DNA of 61,003 bases from positions 1-61,003 of the forward strand of contig NZ_JAGSOG010000018.1 in assembly GCF_018139695.1 (NCBI RefSeq), read 5' to 3'. Both the position numbers and the translations under genes were made by a program. Position 1 is the first letter of the stretch, and each line of letters begins with the position of its first letter. Shown here one piece after another: positions 24,408 to 35,759 of the stretch. This stretch comes from Actinospica durhamensis (GTDB taxonomy: Bacteria; Actinomycetota; Actinomycetes; Streptomycetales; Catenulisporaceae). The notes under the pieces are model-generated. The model saw only the letters and a program-made list of their open reading frames with translations, was not told the origin of the DNA and did not search any database.

Positions 24408-24608
24408 CCTCACTCCGCGTGTTCGCTCGCGTACTGTGCCCAGCATGCGCCCGCGGCGGCCGCGGGGAAACAACCGACCGGGACGTTCACCCGAAAGAGG
24501 AGGCCCCCCGACCGGGCCCGGCGGGGCCGCGGACGCATGGAAAGCGGCTGGTCGGGTAATCGCGCTTTCTCGGGTACCAGCGCCGAGAATCAGCGAGGGA
24601 GTACCACC

Positions 24609-24974
24609 ATGAGCAGTGCAGCGCGGATCGAGGAGACCACCGGGGCCCGGGAGCACGCGGCGGAACTGGCCATGGCGGGCGAGCTCGACCTGCTCGTCGC
24701 CCCCGAGCTCTACCAACGCGGCGCGCACGCGCTCGAGGAGCACCACAGCCTGATCCTGGACCTGTCCGAGGTCACCTTCTGCGACTCCTCCGGATTCAAT
24801 GCCCTGATCCGACTGCGCCGCCGCGCCGAGGAGGCGGGCGGCCACCTGCTGCTGGCCGCCCCGCCCCGCCAGGTCGAGCTGCTGCTCGCGCTCAGCGGCG
24901 CGCAGCCGCTGCTGCCCACGTACGCCACCGTCGAGGAGGCGCGCGCGGCGCTGGCCCGGGACTCGGCCGGATAG
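24609..24974 (+). CDS. STAS-domain anti-sigma factor antagonist
   Basis: A 121-residue SpoIIAA-like protein with AAELAMAGELDLLVAPEL and SLILDLSEVTFCDSSGFNAL, where D-S-S-G marks the phosphorylatable serine. ATG 24609 follows GGGAG at about seven bases. The gene is divergent from the GAF-ANTAR gene across about 200 bases that must hold promoters for both. No cognate anti-sigma kinase or sigma factor is in the window, so the controlled sigma factor is unknown. Confidence 0.88.
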   Translation: MSSAARIEETTGAREHAAELAMAGELDLLVAPELYQRGAHALEEHHSLILDLSEVTFCDSSGFNALIRLRRRAEEAGGHLLLAAPPRQVELLLALSGAQPLLPTYATVEEARAALARDSAG

Positions 24975-24999
24975 CCGGCGGGCCGAGCGGGCCGGGCCG

Positions 25000-26205
25000 C
25001 TACCGCTCCACTTCGCCGAGCAGCGCCTTGAGTCGGCCGAGGCCCTCGGCCAGGTCGGCATCGCCCAGGGCGTAGGAGAGCCGGAAGTAGCCGGGCGCGC
25101 CGAAGGCCTCGCCGGGCACGAGGGCCACCTCGGCCTCGCGCAGCACCAGGTCGGCCAGTTGCGCCGTGGTGTCCGGGCGGTGGCCGCGCAGCGGCTTGCC
25201 CAGCAGGTCCCTGACGGCCGGGAACACGTAGAAGGCGCCGTGCGGGGTGGGGCAGAGCACGCCGTCGATCTCGCCCAGCATCTCGACGCTGAGCCGGCGG
25301 CGGCGGTCGAAGGCCGTGCGCATGGCCTCGATCTCGGCGCTCAGGTCGAGGGTGAGCGCCGCCAGCGCGGCGGCCTGGGAGACGTTGGCGACGTTCGAGG
25401 TGGCGTGCGACTGCAGGTTGGTGGCCGCCTTGACCACGTCGGCCGGCCCGATCACCCAGCCGACCCGCCAGCCGGTCATCGCGTACGTCTTCGCCACGCC
25501 GTTGACGATGACCACCCGGTCGCGCAGGCCGGGCACCAGGGTGGCGACGCTGGAGAACTCGACGCCGTCGTAGACCAGGTGCTCGTAGATCTCGTCGGTC
25601 ACCACCCACAGGCCGGTCTCCTCGGCCCAGCGCCCGATCCGCTCGACCTGCTCCGGCGGGTAGACCGCGCCGGTCGGGTTGGACGGCGAGACGAACAGCA
25701 GCACCTTGGTACGCGGCGTGCGCGCGGCCTCGAGCTGTTCGACGGAGGCGAGATACCCGGTCGTCTCGTCGGTCTCGACGTACACCGGCACGCCGCCGGC
25801 CAGCCGGATCGACTCGGGATAGGTGGTCCAGTACGGGCTGATCACGATGACCTCGTCACCGGGGTCGAGCAGGGTGGCGAAGACCTCGTACACGGCCTGC
25901 TTGCCGCCGTTGGTCACCAGCACCTGGGCGGCCCCGACTTCGAACCCGGAGTCGCGCAGCGTCTTGGCCGCGATCGCCTCCCGCAGCTCCGGCAGCCCGC
26001 CGGCCGGGGTGTACTTGTGGAAGCGCGGATTCGCGCACGCCTGCCGGGCCGCCTCCACGATCGGCTCGGGCGTCGGGAAGTCCGGCTCGCCCACGCCGAA
26101 GGAGAGCACCGGCCGTCCGGCCGCCTTCATCGCCTTGGCCGTGGCGTCCACCGCCAGCGTCGCCGATTCGCTGATTCCCGCGATCCGCCCGGAGATGCGC
26201 CCCAT
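25000..26205 (-). CDS. aspartate/prephenate-type class I aminotransferase
   Basis: A 401-residue fold-type I PLP enzyme: [67 protein letters not shown], the Schiff-base lysine in [17 protein letters not shown], and the C-terminal Arg region [12 protein letters not shown]. This is the class I gamma-subgroup aspartate aminotransferase common in actinomycetes. It moves the amino group between aspartate and 2-oxoglutarate, some members also accepting prephenate. ATG 26205 follows GGAAGG/GGCGGG; the upstream open frame has no support. It is a single gene, convergent with the STAS gene. Confidence 0.93.
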   Translation of the reverse strand: MGRISGRIAGISESATLAVDATAKAMKAAGRPVLSFGVGEPDFPTPEPIVEAARQACANPRFHKYTPAGGLPELREAIAAKTLRDSGFEVGAAQVLVTNGGKQAVYEVFATLLDPGDEVIVISPYWTTYPESIRLAGGVPVYVETDETTGYLASVEQLEAARTPRTKVLLFVSPSNPTGAVYPPEQVERIGRWAEETGLWVVTDEIYEHLVYDGVEFSSVATLVPGLRDRVVIVNGVAKTYAMTGWRVGWVIGPADVVKAATNLQSHATSNVANVSQAAALAALTLDLSAEIEAMRTAFDRRRRLSVEMLGEIDGVLCPTPHGAFYVFPAVRDLLGKPLRGHRPDTTAQLADLVLREAEVALVPGEAFGAPGYFRLSYALGDADLAEGLGRLKALLGEVER

Positions 26206-26285
26206 GCCCGCCTGCCTTCCTCGACCGTACTCTGGCGAGATCACCCTACGCCCCGACCGGCGCGGGCCCGGCGTAGCCTCGGATC

Positions 26286-27884
26286 GTGCACATACCCGGG
26301 CGGCGGCGCCGCGACCTGGCTGACGCGGTGGAAGAGCGTTTCGCACTGCTCGAGGACAACCCGCTGCTCGAGTACGGGGACGGCTGGTCGCGCGCGGCGC
26401 GGGTGCGGCACCTGGACCAGGAGCGGCTCAGGATCCTCAGTCAGCTGCTGGACAAGGACCGGGGGCGCAGCCCGCACCGGGTCCAGGTATGGCAGGACGC
26501 GGTGGAAGAGCTCGCACGGCGGGAGAACCGCCCGGCCCGCGACACGCTGTTCGCCCTGCTCGAGGCGCTGGCCGAGGGCGCGCCGTACGAGGTGCCGGGC
26601 GAGCAGGCCGACGGGCGCCCGGTGCTGGTCGGGCGGGCCAACACGGCGCGGGCGGTCAACACGATCTGGGCCGCGGCCCGGCTCGGCGGCCCCGAAGTCC
26701 TCCCGTGGCTCGGCCGCGTCCTGCGCAGGAGCCTGAGACAACCGTGGACGCTGGACTCGGGCGCGCGGATCATGGAGGCGGCGCAGACCGCGCTCGCGCT
26801 CGACGGCGGCCACCGCGCGGTCGCCGAGCTCGGCGCCGCCGTCCCGCTGGCGTCCAACTCCGCCCTGCGCGAGCAGCTGGCCTGGAGCCTGAGCCTCGCC
26901 TCGATCGGCCACGAGACCCCGCCGAGCCGACTGGCCGAACTGCGCGTCGCCGAGCACGAACTCGATGCCGACGGCGAACGCGAGTTGATCGTCAAGTGGC
27001 GAAAATACGTCCTACGCATCGCCCCCGACGGCGAGGTCACGCTGATCCGCGACCATCCCCCGAACGTGGAGAACGTCATGGCCGAGGAGACCGCGAGGAC
27101 CGAGGCGCGGGCCGTGGCCGCCACGTACCGCGACGAGGTCGCCCGGATCGAGGGGCTGCTGGCCACGGATCGGGACTGGGAGCTCGAGGACTGGCGGCAG
27201 CTGTACCTGCGCAACCCGATCACCCGCGCGGTCGCCTCGCGCACGGTGTGGGTGTGGCGGCTGCCCGGCGAGCGCACCATGAGCGTTCTGCCGAGCTGGG
27301 ACGGGCAGATCCGGGCGGTGAACGGCACGGCGCAGCCCGCCGACCGGCCCACCGGTCCCGTCACCGTGCGGCTGTGGCACCCGAGCGAGGCCCCGCCGGA
27401 GGAGCTCGCGGCCTGGCGCACCCTGCTCGCGGACCCGGTCTTCGGACTGGTCCAGCCCTTCCAGCAGATCGAGCGCGACTTCACCCTGGTCGCCCCCGAG
27501 CCGAACGCGGTGGAGTTGGACCAGTGCCTCGGGCTCAGGTTCACCCCGTCGGCGCTCACGCTCGCCCGGCGCCGGATCGGCTGGTCCTCTCGCACGAAGG
27601 GCGGCAACGCGCCGGACGCGGAGACCACGCGCTACGTCTACCGCGAATTCCCCGACTCCCACCTCGCGGTCTCACTCGCCTGCGTCACCCGGGCCGGCCT
27701 GGTCAACCTGGACACGGCCTGGTTCTACCGCATCGGCAACTCCGCCCGGATCCCGCTGCCGCTCGGCTCCATCCCCACCCGCGTCTACTCGGAGGCGCTG
27801 CGCGACCTCGCCGTGCTGGCCAGGGAGCCGGAGCCCTTGCTCGAGCCTGAGCTAGGCTCGATCCGTGACCAGCGCCCCCTCTGA
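26286..27884 (+). CDS. DUF4132 (MolR-type) domain protein
   Basis: A 532-residue protein. The N-terminal half is helical (HEAT-like, with [22 protein letters not shown]). The C-terminal half matches the DUF4132 pattern: [20 protein letters not shown] followed by [26 protein letters not shown] and [15 protein letters not shown]4132 occurs in MolR/WGR-associated proteins of unknown function. It is shorter than many DUF4132 proteins and lacks an obvious WGR domain. The start is GTG 26286 with only a weak ribosome site. Its last 20 bases overlap the start of the adenine deaminase gene, implying translational coupling. Function is not assigned. Confidence 0.78.
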   Translation: MHIPGRRRRDLADAVEERFALLEDNPLLEYGDGWSRAARVRHLDQERLRILSQLLDKDRGRSPHRVQVWQDAVEELARRENRPARDTLFALLEALAEGAPYEVPGEQADGRPVLVGRANTARAVNTIWAAARLGGPEVLPWLGRVLRRSLRQPWTLDSGARIMEAAQTALALDGGHRAVAELGAAVPLASNSALREQLAWSLSLASIGHETPPSRLAELRVAEHELDADGERELIVKWRKYVLRIAPDGEVTLIRDHPPNVENVMAEETARTEARAVAATYRDEVARIEGLLATDRDWELEDWRQLYLRNPITRAVASRTVWVWRLPGERTMSVLPSWDGQIRAVNGTAQPADRPTGPVTVRLWHPSEAPPEELAAWRTLLADPVFGLVQPFQQIERDFTLVAPEPNAVELDQCLGLRFTPSALTLARRRIGWSSRTKGGNAPDAETTRYVYREFPDSHLAVSLACVTRAGLVNLDTAWFYRIGNSARIPLPLGSIPTRVYSEALRDLAVLAREPEPLLEPELGSIRDQRPL

Positions 27885-28902
27885 TGCCATGCCGCCCACC
27901 AGCCCCTTCGCCACCCTGCCCAAGGCCGAGCTACACCTGCACATCGAGGGCACACTCGAGCCCGAGCTGGCGTTGGAGCTGGCGCACCGCAACGGCGTGG
28001 AACTGCCCTTCGCGAACGCGGACCAGCTGCGGGCCGCCTACCGGTTCGAGAACCTGCAGTCGTTCCTTGACCTGTACTACGCGCTGATGGCGGTCCTGCG
28101 CACGGAGTCGGACTTCACCGAGCTCGCAGAGGCCTACCTGGCCCGGGCCGCGGCGCAGGGTGTGCGGCACGCGGAGATCTTCTTCGACCCGCAGGCCCAC
28201 ATCCACCGCGGCGTGGACCTCGACACCGTGGTCAGGGGACTGCGGGCGGCGCTGTCCGGGGCACGGGAGCGGCACGGGGTGAGCACCCGTCTGATCATGT
28301 GCTTCCTGCGTGACCAGAGCGAGCAGGACGCGCTGGCGGTGTTCGAGGCCGCCCGCCCCTGGTTCGGCGAGGCCGTCATCGGCATCGGCCTCGACTCCGG
28401 CGAGATCGGGCACCCGCCGGCCAAGTTCACCGAACTGTTCCGGCGCGCCCGCGAGGCCGGCCTGCGCCGCGTCGCGCACGCCGGCGAGGAGGGCCCCGCC
28501 TCGAACATCACCGACGCCCTCGACCTGCTCCAGGTCGAACGGGTCGACCACGGCGTGCGCTGCCTCGAGGACCCGCGGTTGGTCGAGCGCCTGGCCGCGG
28601 AGCAGATCCCGCTGACCGTGTGCCCGCTGTCCAACGTGCGCCTGCGCGTCGTCGACACCCTGGCCCAGCACCCGCTCCCGCGCATGCTCGACGCCGGGCT
28701 GCTGGTCACCGTCAACTCCGACGACCCGGCCTACTTCGGCGGCTACGTCGCGGACAACTTCCACGCCCTCGCCGCCGAGCCCGCGCTCGACCTCGACCCG
28801 GAGACGCTGCGGCTGCTCGCGGCCAACTCGTTCAAGGCCTCCTTCCTGGACGAGGAGGCCCGCTCCGGCTACCTCGCCGAGGTCACGGCGCACCGCTTCT
28901 GA
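27865..28902 (+). CDS. adenine deaminase of the adenosine deaminase superfamily (Aah1/ADE type)
   Basis: A 345-residue amidohydrolase with metal-binding ELHLHIEGTLEPEL, catalytic HAGEE in RRVAHAGEEG, DHGVRCLEDP and NSDDPAYFGGYVADNFHAL. The last motif (SDDPAYFGGY) is typical of the adenine deaminase branch (fungal Aah1, bacterial ADE) rather than true adenosine deaminase, so the predicted reaction is adenine to hypoxanthine plus ammonia. GTG 27865 lies inside the end of the DUF4132 gene; ATG 27889 is a less supported alternative. Its 3' end overlaps the convergent ClC gene by 20 bases. Confidence 0.9.
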   Translation: MTSAPSDAMPPTSPFATLPKAELHLHIEGTLEPELALELAHRNGVELPFANADQLRAAYRFENLQSFLDLYYALMAVLRTESDFTELAEAYLARAAAQGVRHAEIFFDPQAHIHRGVDLDTVVRGLRAALSGARERHGVSTRLIMCFLRDQSEQDALAVFEAARPWFGEAVIGIGLDSGEIGHPPAKFTELFRRAREAGLRRVAHAGEEGPASNITDALDLLQVERVDHGVRCLEDPRLVERLAAEQIPLTVCPLSNVRLRVVDTLAQHPLPRMLDAGLLVTVNSDDPAYFGGYVADNFHALAAEPALDLDPETLRLLAANSFKASFLDEEARSGYLAEVTAHRF

Positions 28903-30256
28903 CCGGGGTCGGGGCCGGGGCCGCCGGGGCCGGATGCGGCGCGGCGAGCCGGACCGACAGGACGTGGCTGACCACCACCGCGACGATGACCAGCGGCAAC
29001 GAGGTCAGCCCGGCGCCGCCGAGCAGCAGCGCGGCCAGCAGCACCGAGGTCATCGGCAGCCCGAGCATCGCCACGCTCATCGCGCCGATGCCCATGGCCA
29101 CGCCGGCCGCCTCGGACAGCCCGGCCGCGTGCGAGAGCATCAGGCCCGCGGCGCCGCCGAGGAACAGGGAAGGGAACACCGGGCCACCGCGGAACGCCGC
29201 CATGGACACGGAGTAGGCCAGCCCCTTGCACGCCAGCAGCAGCACCAGCGCGCCGACGGAGTAGCCCGCGCTGTTCGCGATCAGAGGGCTCAGACCGCTC
29301 TGGCCGGAGAAGAGCACGTCGCTCGCGGCGTGCCCGGTGCCCTCCGCGTACGCGATGGCCAGCCCGGCGACGGCGAGTCCGGCCACCGGCGTCAGCCACA
29401 GCCGCGCGCGCGGCACCGGCCGACGCAGCGTCAGCGCGCAACGCCGCAGGGCGAAGCCGAACAGGGCGCAGCCGACGCCGAGCACCAGCGCCCAGCCGAA
29501 CTCCGCGGCGGTCGGGCTCGACGCGTGCGGCGGATGCGCGATCGTCAGCGAGACGGCCCCGAGGCCGGTCCAGGACCCGAGGCCGACGAAGATCAGGGCA
29601 CCGATCCCGGAGGCCACGAGACCGGGCAGCAGCGCGATCTCCAGCGTCGCGCCGCTCAGCCCCGACGCCTCCATCAGCAGGAACGCGCCGGTCAGCGGCG
29701 AGCCGAGCAGGGTGCTGATCGCGGCGAAGCTCCCGGCGGCCCCGACCACGCTGACCGTCCGCGCGTCGGCGGCCGGCTTGAGCAGCCGGATCACCAGCGC
29801 GGCCGCCCCGCCGCCGAGCGCGACCAGCGGCGCCTCCGGCCCGATGACCGCGCCGAAGCCGATCGAGACGATCGCCGCGACGGCGATGCCGGGCAGTTCC
29901 GCGCCGCCGGGCGCCCCCGTCATCTTGAACCCCTCGGCCGGCTCGTGGCCGCTGGTGCCGGGCAGGTAGCGGATGCACGCGCCGACCACGATCCCGGCCA
30001 GGGCCAGCACCGGCAGCGGCCACCAGACCGGCGCCGTGTGGAAGCCGAGCGCGACGGGCAGCGAGCTGTAGAGCCAGTGCTGCAGGTGCCCGGTCAACTG
30101 GAGGAAGCCGAACGCTCCGGCCGCGAGCGGCACCCCGAGCACCGCGGTCAGGATCAGCAGCACCGCGTAGGCCCGGGTACGCAGCGGCGCCAGCGGATCG
30201 GCCGGAGGCGGCGCGTCGCCCGGTGCCTCAGGCTTCTTCGGATTCCCCGGATTCAC
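28883..30256 (-). CDS. ClC-family chloride channel/transporter
   Basis: A 457-residue membrane protein with about ten helices and ClC marks: GFGAVIGPEAPLVALGGG (the GxxGP helix region), LLGSPLTGAFLLMEA and AAFRGGPVFPSLFLGGAAG. The gating glutamate of GREGP transporters is replaced (AVIGPEAP reads Ile before GP) and the GSGIP anion-site loop is altered (GTSGHEP), suggesting a divergent, perhaps channel-like member. GTG 30256 follows GGGAGGA by about eight bases; the N-terminal 25 residues are Pro-rich and cytoplasmic. It is a single gene convergent with the adenine deaminase gene. Confidence 0.88.
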   Translation of the reverse strand: MNPGNPKKPEAPGDAPPPADPLAPLRTRAYAVLLILTAVLGVPLAAGAFGFLQLTGHLQHWLYSSLPVALGFHTAPVWWPLPVLALAGIVVGACIRYLPGTSGHEPAEGFKMTGAPGGAELPGIAVAAIVSIGFGAVIGPEAPLVALGGGAAALVIRLLKPAADARTVSVVGAAGSFAAISTLLGSPLTGAFLLMEASGLSGATLEIALLPGLVASGIGALIFVGLGSWTGLGAVSLTIAHPPHASSPTAAEFGWALVLGVGCALFGFALRRCALTLRRPVPRARLWLTPVAGLAVAGLAIAYAEGTGHAASDVLFSGQSGLSPLIANSAGYSVGALVLLLACKGLAYSVSMAAFRGGPVFPSLFLGGAAGLMLSHAAGLSEAAGVAMGIGAMSVAMLGLPMTSVLLAALLLGGAGLTSLPLVIVAVVVSHVLSVRLAAPHPAPAAPAPTPVRSGAP

Positions 30257-30412
30257 GGTTGGGTCCTCCCTGGTCCGGGGCGCATGACCAGTCCACTGTC
30301 TCCCGGCGGCCGCCCCGGTGGGCGGGCGGACGGTCCGCACGGGTGAACGCCCCGAGCCCCGGGTGACGCGGGTGCCACATCCGGCGGGCGGGCGCGAGCG
30401 GCGAGCCGGATA

Positions 30413-30595
30413 GTGGAAGGGGCGAACGCCGTCCTCATTTCGACCGCTTCGACCACTTCGACCACTTCGACCGTCTCAGGGAGTGCCGTGGGGAGTACCG
30501 AACTGCCGCTCCCTCCCCTCCCTCCGTTCTCACCGCTGCCGCCGCTGCCGTCGCTGCCGCCGCAGCCGGACCGGCGCACGTCCTCGGCGGCGTGA
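30413..30595 (+). CDS. possible Thr/Ser- and Pro-rich small ORF upstream of GAP gene
   Basis: A 60-codon frame from GTG 30413. It encodes a Ser-Thr-Thr tripeptide repeat and then a run rich in Leu-Pro-Pro (PLPPLPPFSPLPPLPSLPPQ). The TGA lies three bases before the ATG of the next gene. The ribosome site is weak. Polyproline stretches stall ribosomes unless EF-P helps, so a leader-type control of the next gene is conceivable; it may equally be repeat DNA with a chance frame. Confidence 0.3.
   Translation: MEGANAVLISTASTTSTTSTVSGSAVGSTELPLPPLPPFSPLPPLPSLPPQPDRRTSSAA
30439..30474. repeat. four tandem 9-base repeats
   Basis: TTCGACCGC, TTCGACCAC, TTCGACCAC and TTCGACCGT follow each other without gaps. 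In the possible upstream ORF they encode Ser-Thr-Thr/Ala units. The 9-base period keeps the frame, which suggests slippage expansion within coding-like DNA. Confidence 0.8.
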
Positions 30596-30598
30596 GCG

Positions 30599-31225
30599 AT
30601 GTCCTGGGAGGCGGTCACCACCGCGCTGGTCGCCGCGTTCTCGCCGTGGACCCTGCTGGTCGTCGCGGGCCTGCTCAGCCAGCCGAACGCGCGCAGACTC
30701 GCGCTGATCTTCCTGATCAGCGCGGGAACGCTGACGCTGGCCGTGGGCTTCGCGGTCGTACTCGCGCTCAGCGGCACCGGCGTCGACGACCCGCACAAAC
30801 ACCGCGATCCGTCGGCCGGAATCGACGTCGCGGTAGGCGTGGCCGTACTGGCCTTCGCCGTGTTCATCGCCCGCCGCAAATCCAAGCCCAGCAAGACGCG
30901 CCGCGAGGTCGGCTTCCTGGGCGTCATCGTGCTCGGACTGACCGTGGGCTCCCCGTCCCCGCTCTACCTCGCGTCGCTGCACTCGATCTCCAAGAGCCGG
31001 CCCGGAGCGTTGGCCGTGACCTGGGAAGTCCTGCTGGTCGCGGCACTGGTGCTGCTACTCGCGGAGATCCCGGTCCTGCTGTTCCTGTTCGCACCCGAGC
31101 GCACCGCCGCCGCCCTCCACGCCGCCAACGGCTGGCTGGCCGTACACGGCCGCGCCATCGCCGTCGGCGCGGCCACGGTCGTAGGCCTTTACTTCGTCAT
31201 CGCCGGCCTGGTCAGACTCGCCTGA
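30599..31225 (+). CDS. GAP-family (Sap-like) polytopic membrane protein
   Basis: A 208-residue protein with six predicted helices, starting AFSPWTLLVVAGLLSQPNARRLALIFL and containing VGVAVLAFAVFIARRKSKP and VLGLTVGSPSPLYLASLHSI. This matches the GAP/Sap group (named from mycobacterial Gap and the sulfolipid-addressing protein Sap), a LysE-like transporter clan implicated in moving glycolipids to the cell surface. The start is ATG 30599, with a poor ribosome site but three bases after a short upstream frame, so coupling is possible. The cargo is unknown. Confidence 0.8.
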   Translation: MSWEAVTTALVAAFSPWTLLVVAGLLSQPNARRLALIFLISAGTLTLAVGFAVVLALSGTGVDDPHKHRDPSAGIDVAVGVAVLAFAVFIARRKSKPSKTRREVGFLGVIVLGLTVGSPSPLYLASLHSISKSRPGALAVTWEVLLVAALVLLLAEIPVLLFLFAPERTAAALHAANGWLAVHGRAIAVGAATVVGLYFVIAGLVRLA

Positions 31226-31302
31226 GCGGGCCCCGCCCGAACCGGACCGCGATCCCGGGCCCCGCCGGATGCGCTGCCGGGGGCGGCCAGGATCATGGCG
31301 GC

Positions 31303-31809
31303 ATGGACACCACGCAAGCACGGCCGCCCGTCGTGCGCCGGGCGATAGCGGCGGACGCCGCGGCACTGACCCGCCTGCGCGAGCTCATGCTGGCGGACAT
31401 GGGGGCGCTCAACGCCGGGGGCGATCCGAGCTGGCGGGAGAAGGCTGAGGTCTGGTTCCTCGAGCGGCTCGAGGCCGAGGACGAGTTCGCCGCGTTCGTC
31501 GTCGAGCACCCGGAACTCGGGGTGGTCAGCTGCGCGGCCGGCGTGTGCGACCGGCACGCTCCGGGGCCGGGCAACCCCGGCGGGGTCCAGGGCCTCGTGT
31601 TCAACATGAGCACCGATCCGGCGTGCCGTCAGCGCGGCTACGCGCGGGCGTGCCTGGACGCGCTGCTGGCCTGGTTCCGGGACGAGACCGAGGCCAGGGT
31701 GATCAACCTCAACGCCACCGGCGACGGGATCGCGCTGTACCGCTCGCTCGGGTTCGCCGAGCCCCGCTTTCCCGCGCTTCAGCTCAGGCTGGCGCGTTCC
31801 GACGGGTGA
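31303..31809 (+). CDS. GNAT-family N-acetyltransferase
   Basis: A 168-residue GNAT fold. VVRRAIAADAAALTRLREL begins the domain, VFNMSTDPACRQRGYARACL is the acetyl-CoA pyrophosphate loop (R-x-x-G-Y-A), and LNATGDGIALYRSLGF gives the C-terminal beta-alpha signature. Such enzymes acetylate small amines, aminoglycosides or protein N-termini; the substrate cannot be inferred here. ATG 31303 begins homology. The 77 bases between it and the GAP gene contain two CGGGCCCCGCC copies (31227-31237, 31256-31266), so they may be separately expressed. Confidence 0.88.
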   Translation: MDTTQARPPVVRRAIAADAAALTRLRELMLADMGALNAGGDPSWREKAEVWFLERLEAEDEFAAFVVEHPELGVVSCAAGVCDRHAPGPGNPGGVQGLVFNMSTDPACRQRGYARACLDALLAWFRDETEARVINLNATGDGIALYRSLGFAEPRFPALQLRLARSDG

Positions 31810-31810
31810 A

Positions 31811-31826
31811 CCGGCGGGCCTGCCGG
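31811..31826. terminator. short GC hairpin between convergent genes
   Basis: CCGGC and GCCGG form a 5-bp stem with a 6-base loop, directly after the GNAT stop and before the end of the MarR gene. There is no T-tract, so this is only a candidate bidirectional terminator. Confidence 0.25.
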
Positions 31827-31845
31827 CGGCTGAGCCGGTTCGGGG

Positions 31846-32313
31846 TCAGCCGGCCGGGGCGCCGATCTCCCTGTCCTCGAGTGCGGCACGCAGCGTGGCG
31901 AAGGTCTGCGCGGCCGCGGTTATCGCTTTGGGGTCGAGCGTGCCCGCGACGAGGTCGGTGAGCGTCTCGGTGAAGGTCTCCTGCGCCGCCTCGACCAGCC
32001 GCGCGCCTTCCTCGGTCAGCACGAGCAGCGAGGAGCGGCGGTCGAGCGGGTTGGGCTGCCGGGCGACCCAGCCCTGCTTCTCCAGCCGGTCGGCCCCCTT
32101 GCTGGTCGCGCCGATGCCGATGGCGAACTCGGCGGCGAGGTCGGCGACCCGGGCGCCCGGGTGCTCACGCAGATGGTTGAGGAACTCGAACTGCGAGGTC
32201 ACGATGCCGTGCTGCTCGCGCAGCCGGTCGTTGAGCGCGTTGTAGAGCCGCGTCTCGCACCGGACCAGGTCCGCGAAGAAACCCGAGAGTACGGAGGGTT
32301 CGGTGTCGCCCAT
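31846..32313 (-). CDS. MarR-family transcriptional regulator
   Basis: A 155-residue winged-helix regulator: IVTSQFEFLNHLREHPGARV, ADLAAEFAIGIGATSKGADR (recognition helix) and the wing GWVARQPNPLDRRSSLLVLT. MarR proteins usually repress a divergent gene and release on binding an aromatic or hydrophobic ligand. The gene is divergent from an esterase-like hydrolase with about 65 bases between the two starts, so the hydrolase is the likely target and its substrate a possible ligand. Confidence 0.92.
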   Translation of the reverse strand: MGDTEPSVLSGFFADLVRCETRLYNALNDRLREQHGIVTSQFEFLNHLREHPGARVADLAAEFAIGIGATSKGADRLEKQGWVARQPNPLDRRSSLLVLTEEGARLVEAAQETFTETLTDLVAGTLDPKAITAAAQTFATLRAALEDREIGAPAG

Positions 32314-32322
32314 TTGGATTCC

Positions 32323-32350
32323 TTGGCATATAGTTCTCTAGCAGATACTT
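32323..32350. promoter_or_regulatory. AT-rich putative MarR operator/promoter
   Basis: The short gap between the divergent MarR and hydrolase genes is unusually AT-rich. It centres on CTAG flanked by TTCT and CAGATA, giving a weak imperfect dyad. Its placement fits an operator overlapping both promoters, but symmetry is poor. Confidence 0.35.
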
Positions 32351-32378
32351 CCGAGGCATGCCTGAGGAGAGTGTACCG

Positions 32379-34858
<2,480 letters not shown>

Positions 34859-34951
34859 TCATGGGTTGACAGGCCTCACACCGGTCTCCCGAGCCGGGGC
34901 CCGAGCACAAGCACGAATACGAGCACGAACCCGAAAGGACGCGCCCGCCGC

Positions 34952-35749
34952 ATGCCTCGAGACGACGCGGCCCGGCTCTTCGCCGGAGCCGCCGAAGCCT
35001 ACGCCGAATACCGCCCCGGCTATCCGGACGAGCTGTTCGACCTGACGGCGCGCAGGCTCGCCTTCACCGCGGACACCAGGATCGCCGACCTCGGCTGCGG
35101 CCCCGGCACCGCGACGATCCCGCTGGCCCGACGCGTGGGCGGCGTCGTCGCGGTGGATCCGAACACCGAGATGCTCGAGGTCGCGCAAGCCGCGGCGGCC
35201 CGCGCCGGGATCGGCACCATCGAGTTCCATCAGGGCCATGCCGAAGACCTGCCGAAGCTCGAGCCGGGCCCGGTCGAGCACGCCGTCTTCGGCCGCTCGT
35301 TCCACTGGACGGACCGGGACGCGGTCGTGGCCATGCTCGACGCCCTGCTGCCGCCGCACGGGGCGATCGTGCTGCTCGGATCCGCCCGCACCGTCGCCTA
35401 TCCCTGGGACGCGGCGGTCCGCGCGGTCCGCGAACGCTTCCTCGGCACCGAACGCCGCGCCGGCTCCGGCACCTACAGCCACCCCGCGGTCTCCCACGCC
35501 GACCTGCTCGTGGCCGGCCCCTTCGGCGCGGTCGAGCCGTACTCGTTCGACGAGGACGTCGAGTACGACCTCGAATACGTCCTGGGCCTGCAGCGCTCGT
35601 ACTCGCATTCGGCCGAGCACCTGTTCGGCGAGCGCTACGGCGAGTTCCAGGACGCCCTGCGCGAGGCGGTGCTCGCGGCCTGCGGCCCCGGCCCGTACCC
35701 GGTCGTCAAACAGGACACGCTGATCATCGCCAGGCGGCCGCGGGCCTGA
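34952..35749 (+). CDS. class I SAM-dependent methyltransferase (UbiE/Methyltransf_11 type)
   Basis: A 265-residue protein with the N-terminal AYAEYRPGYPDELFDLTARR, SAM motif IADLGCGPGTATIPLARRV, the acidic loop GVVAVDPNTEML and the post-motif FGRSFHWTDRDAVVAML. This belongs to small-molecule or trans-aconitate-like methyltransferases of unknown substrate. ATG 34952 fits the domain start; AAAGGA lies upstream at a somewhat long spacing. A TTGACA at 34866-34871 could be a -35 element but has no good -10 partner. It is similar in layout to the methyltransferase at 51320-52195. Confidence 0.88.
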   Translation: MPRDDAARLFAGAAEAYAEYRPGYPDELFDLTARRLAFTADTRIADLGCGPGTATIPLARRVGGVVAVDPNTEMLEVAQAAAARAGIGTIEFHQGHAEDLPKLEPGPVEHAVFGRSFHWTDRDAVVAMLDALLPPHGAIVLLGSARTVAYPWDAAVRAVRERFLGTERRAGSGTYSHPAVSHADLLVAGPFGAVEPYSFDEDVEYDLEYVLGLQRSYSHSAEHLFGERYGEFQDALREAVLAACGPGPYPVVKQDTLIIARRPRA

Positions 35750-35759
35750 GGGCCGGGCG

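Larger units (their letters stand above)
30257..30598. other. 342-base intergenic region with coding-like repeats
   Basis: This gap separates the ClC gene (leftward) from the GAP-family gene (rightward). It contains four 9-base units of the TTCGACCAC type (30439-30474) and a CCGCTGCC-rich run (30509-30570), both inside a possible short ORF. No clear promoter or riboswitch was recognised. Confidence 0.5.

Noticed and set aside
30253-30927. A Gly/Ser-repeat protein on the minus strand
   Set aside because: The repeat is the complement of the CCGCTGCC-rich DNA and the frame overlaps the real GAP-family gene.
30592-31302. N-terminal extension of the GNAT protein into the GAP gene
   Set aside because: This part is an Arg-rich shadow of the GAP gene in another frame; GNAT homology starts at the ATG at 31303.
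34866-34871. A promoter from TTGACA upstream of the methyltransferase at 34952
   Set aside because: No acceptable -10 box is found at 16-19 bases.
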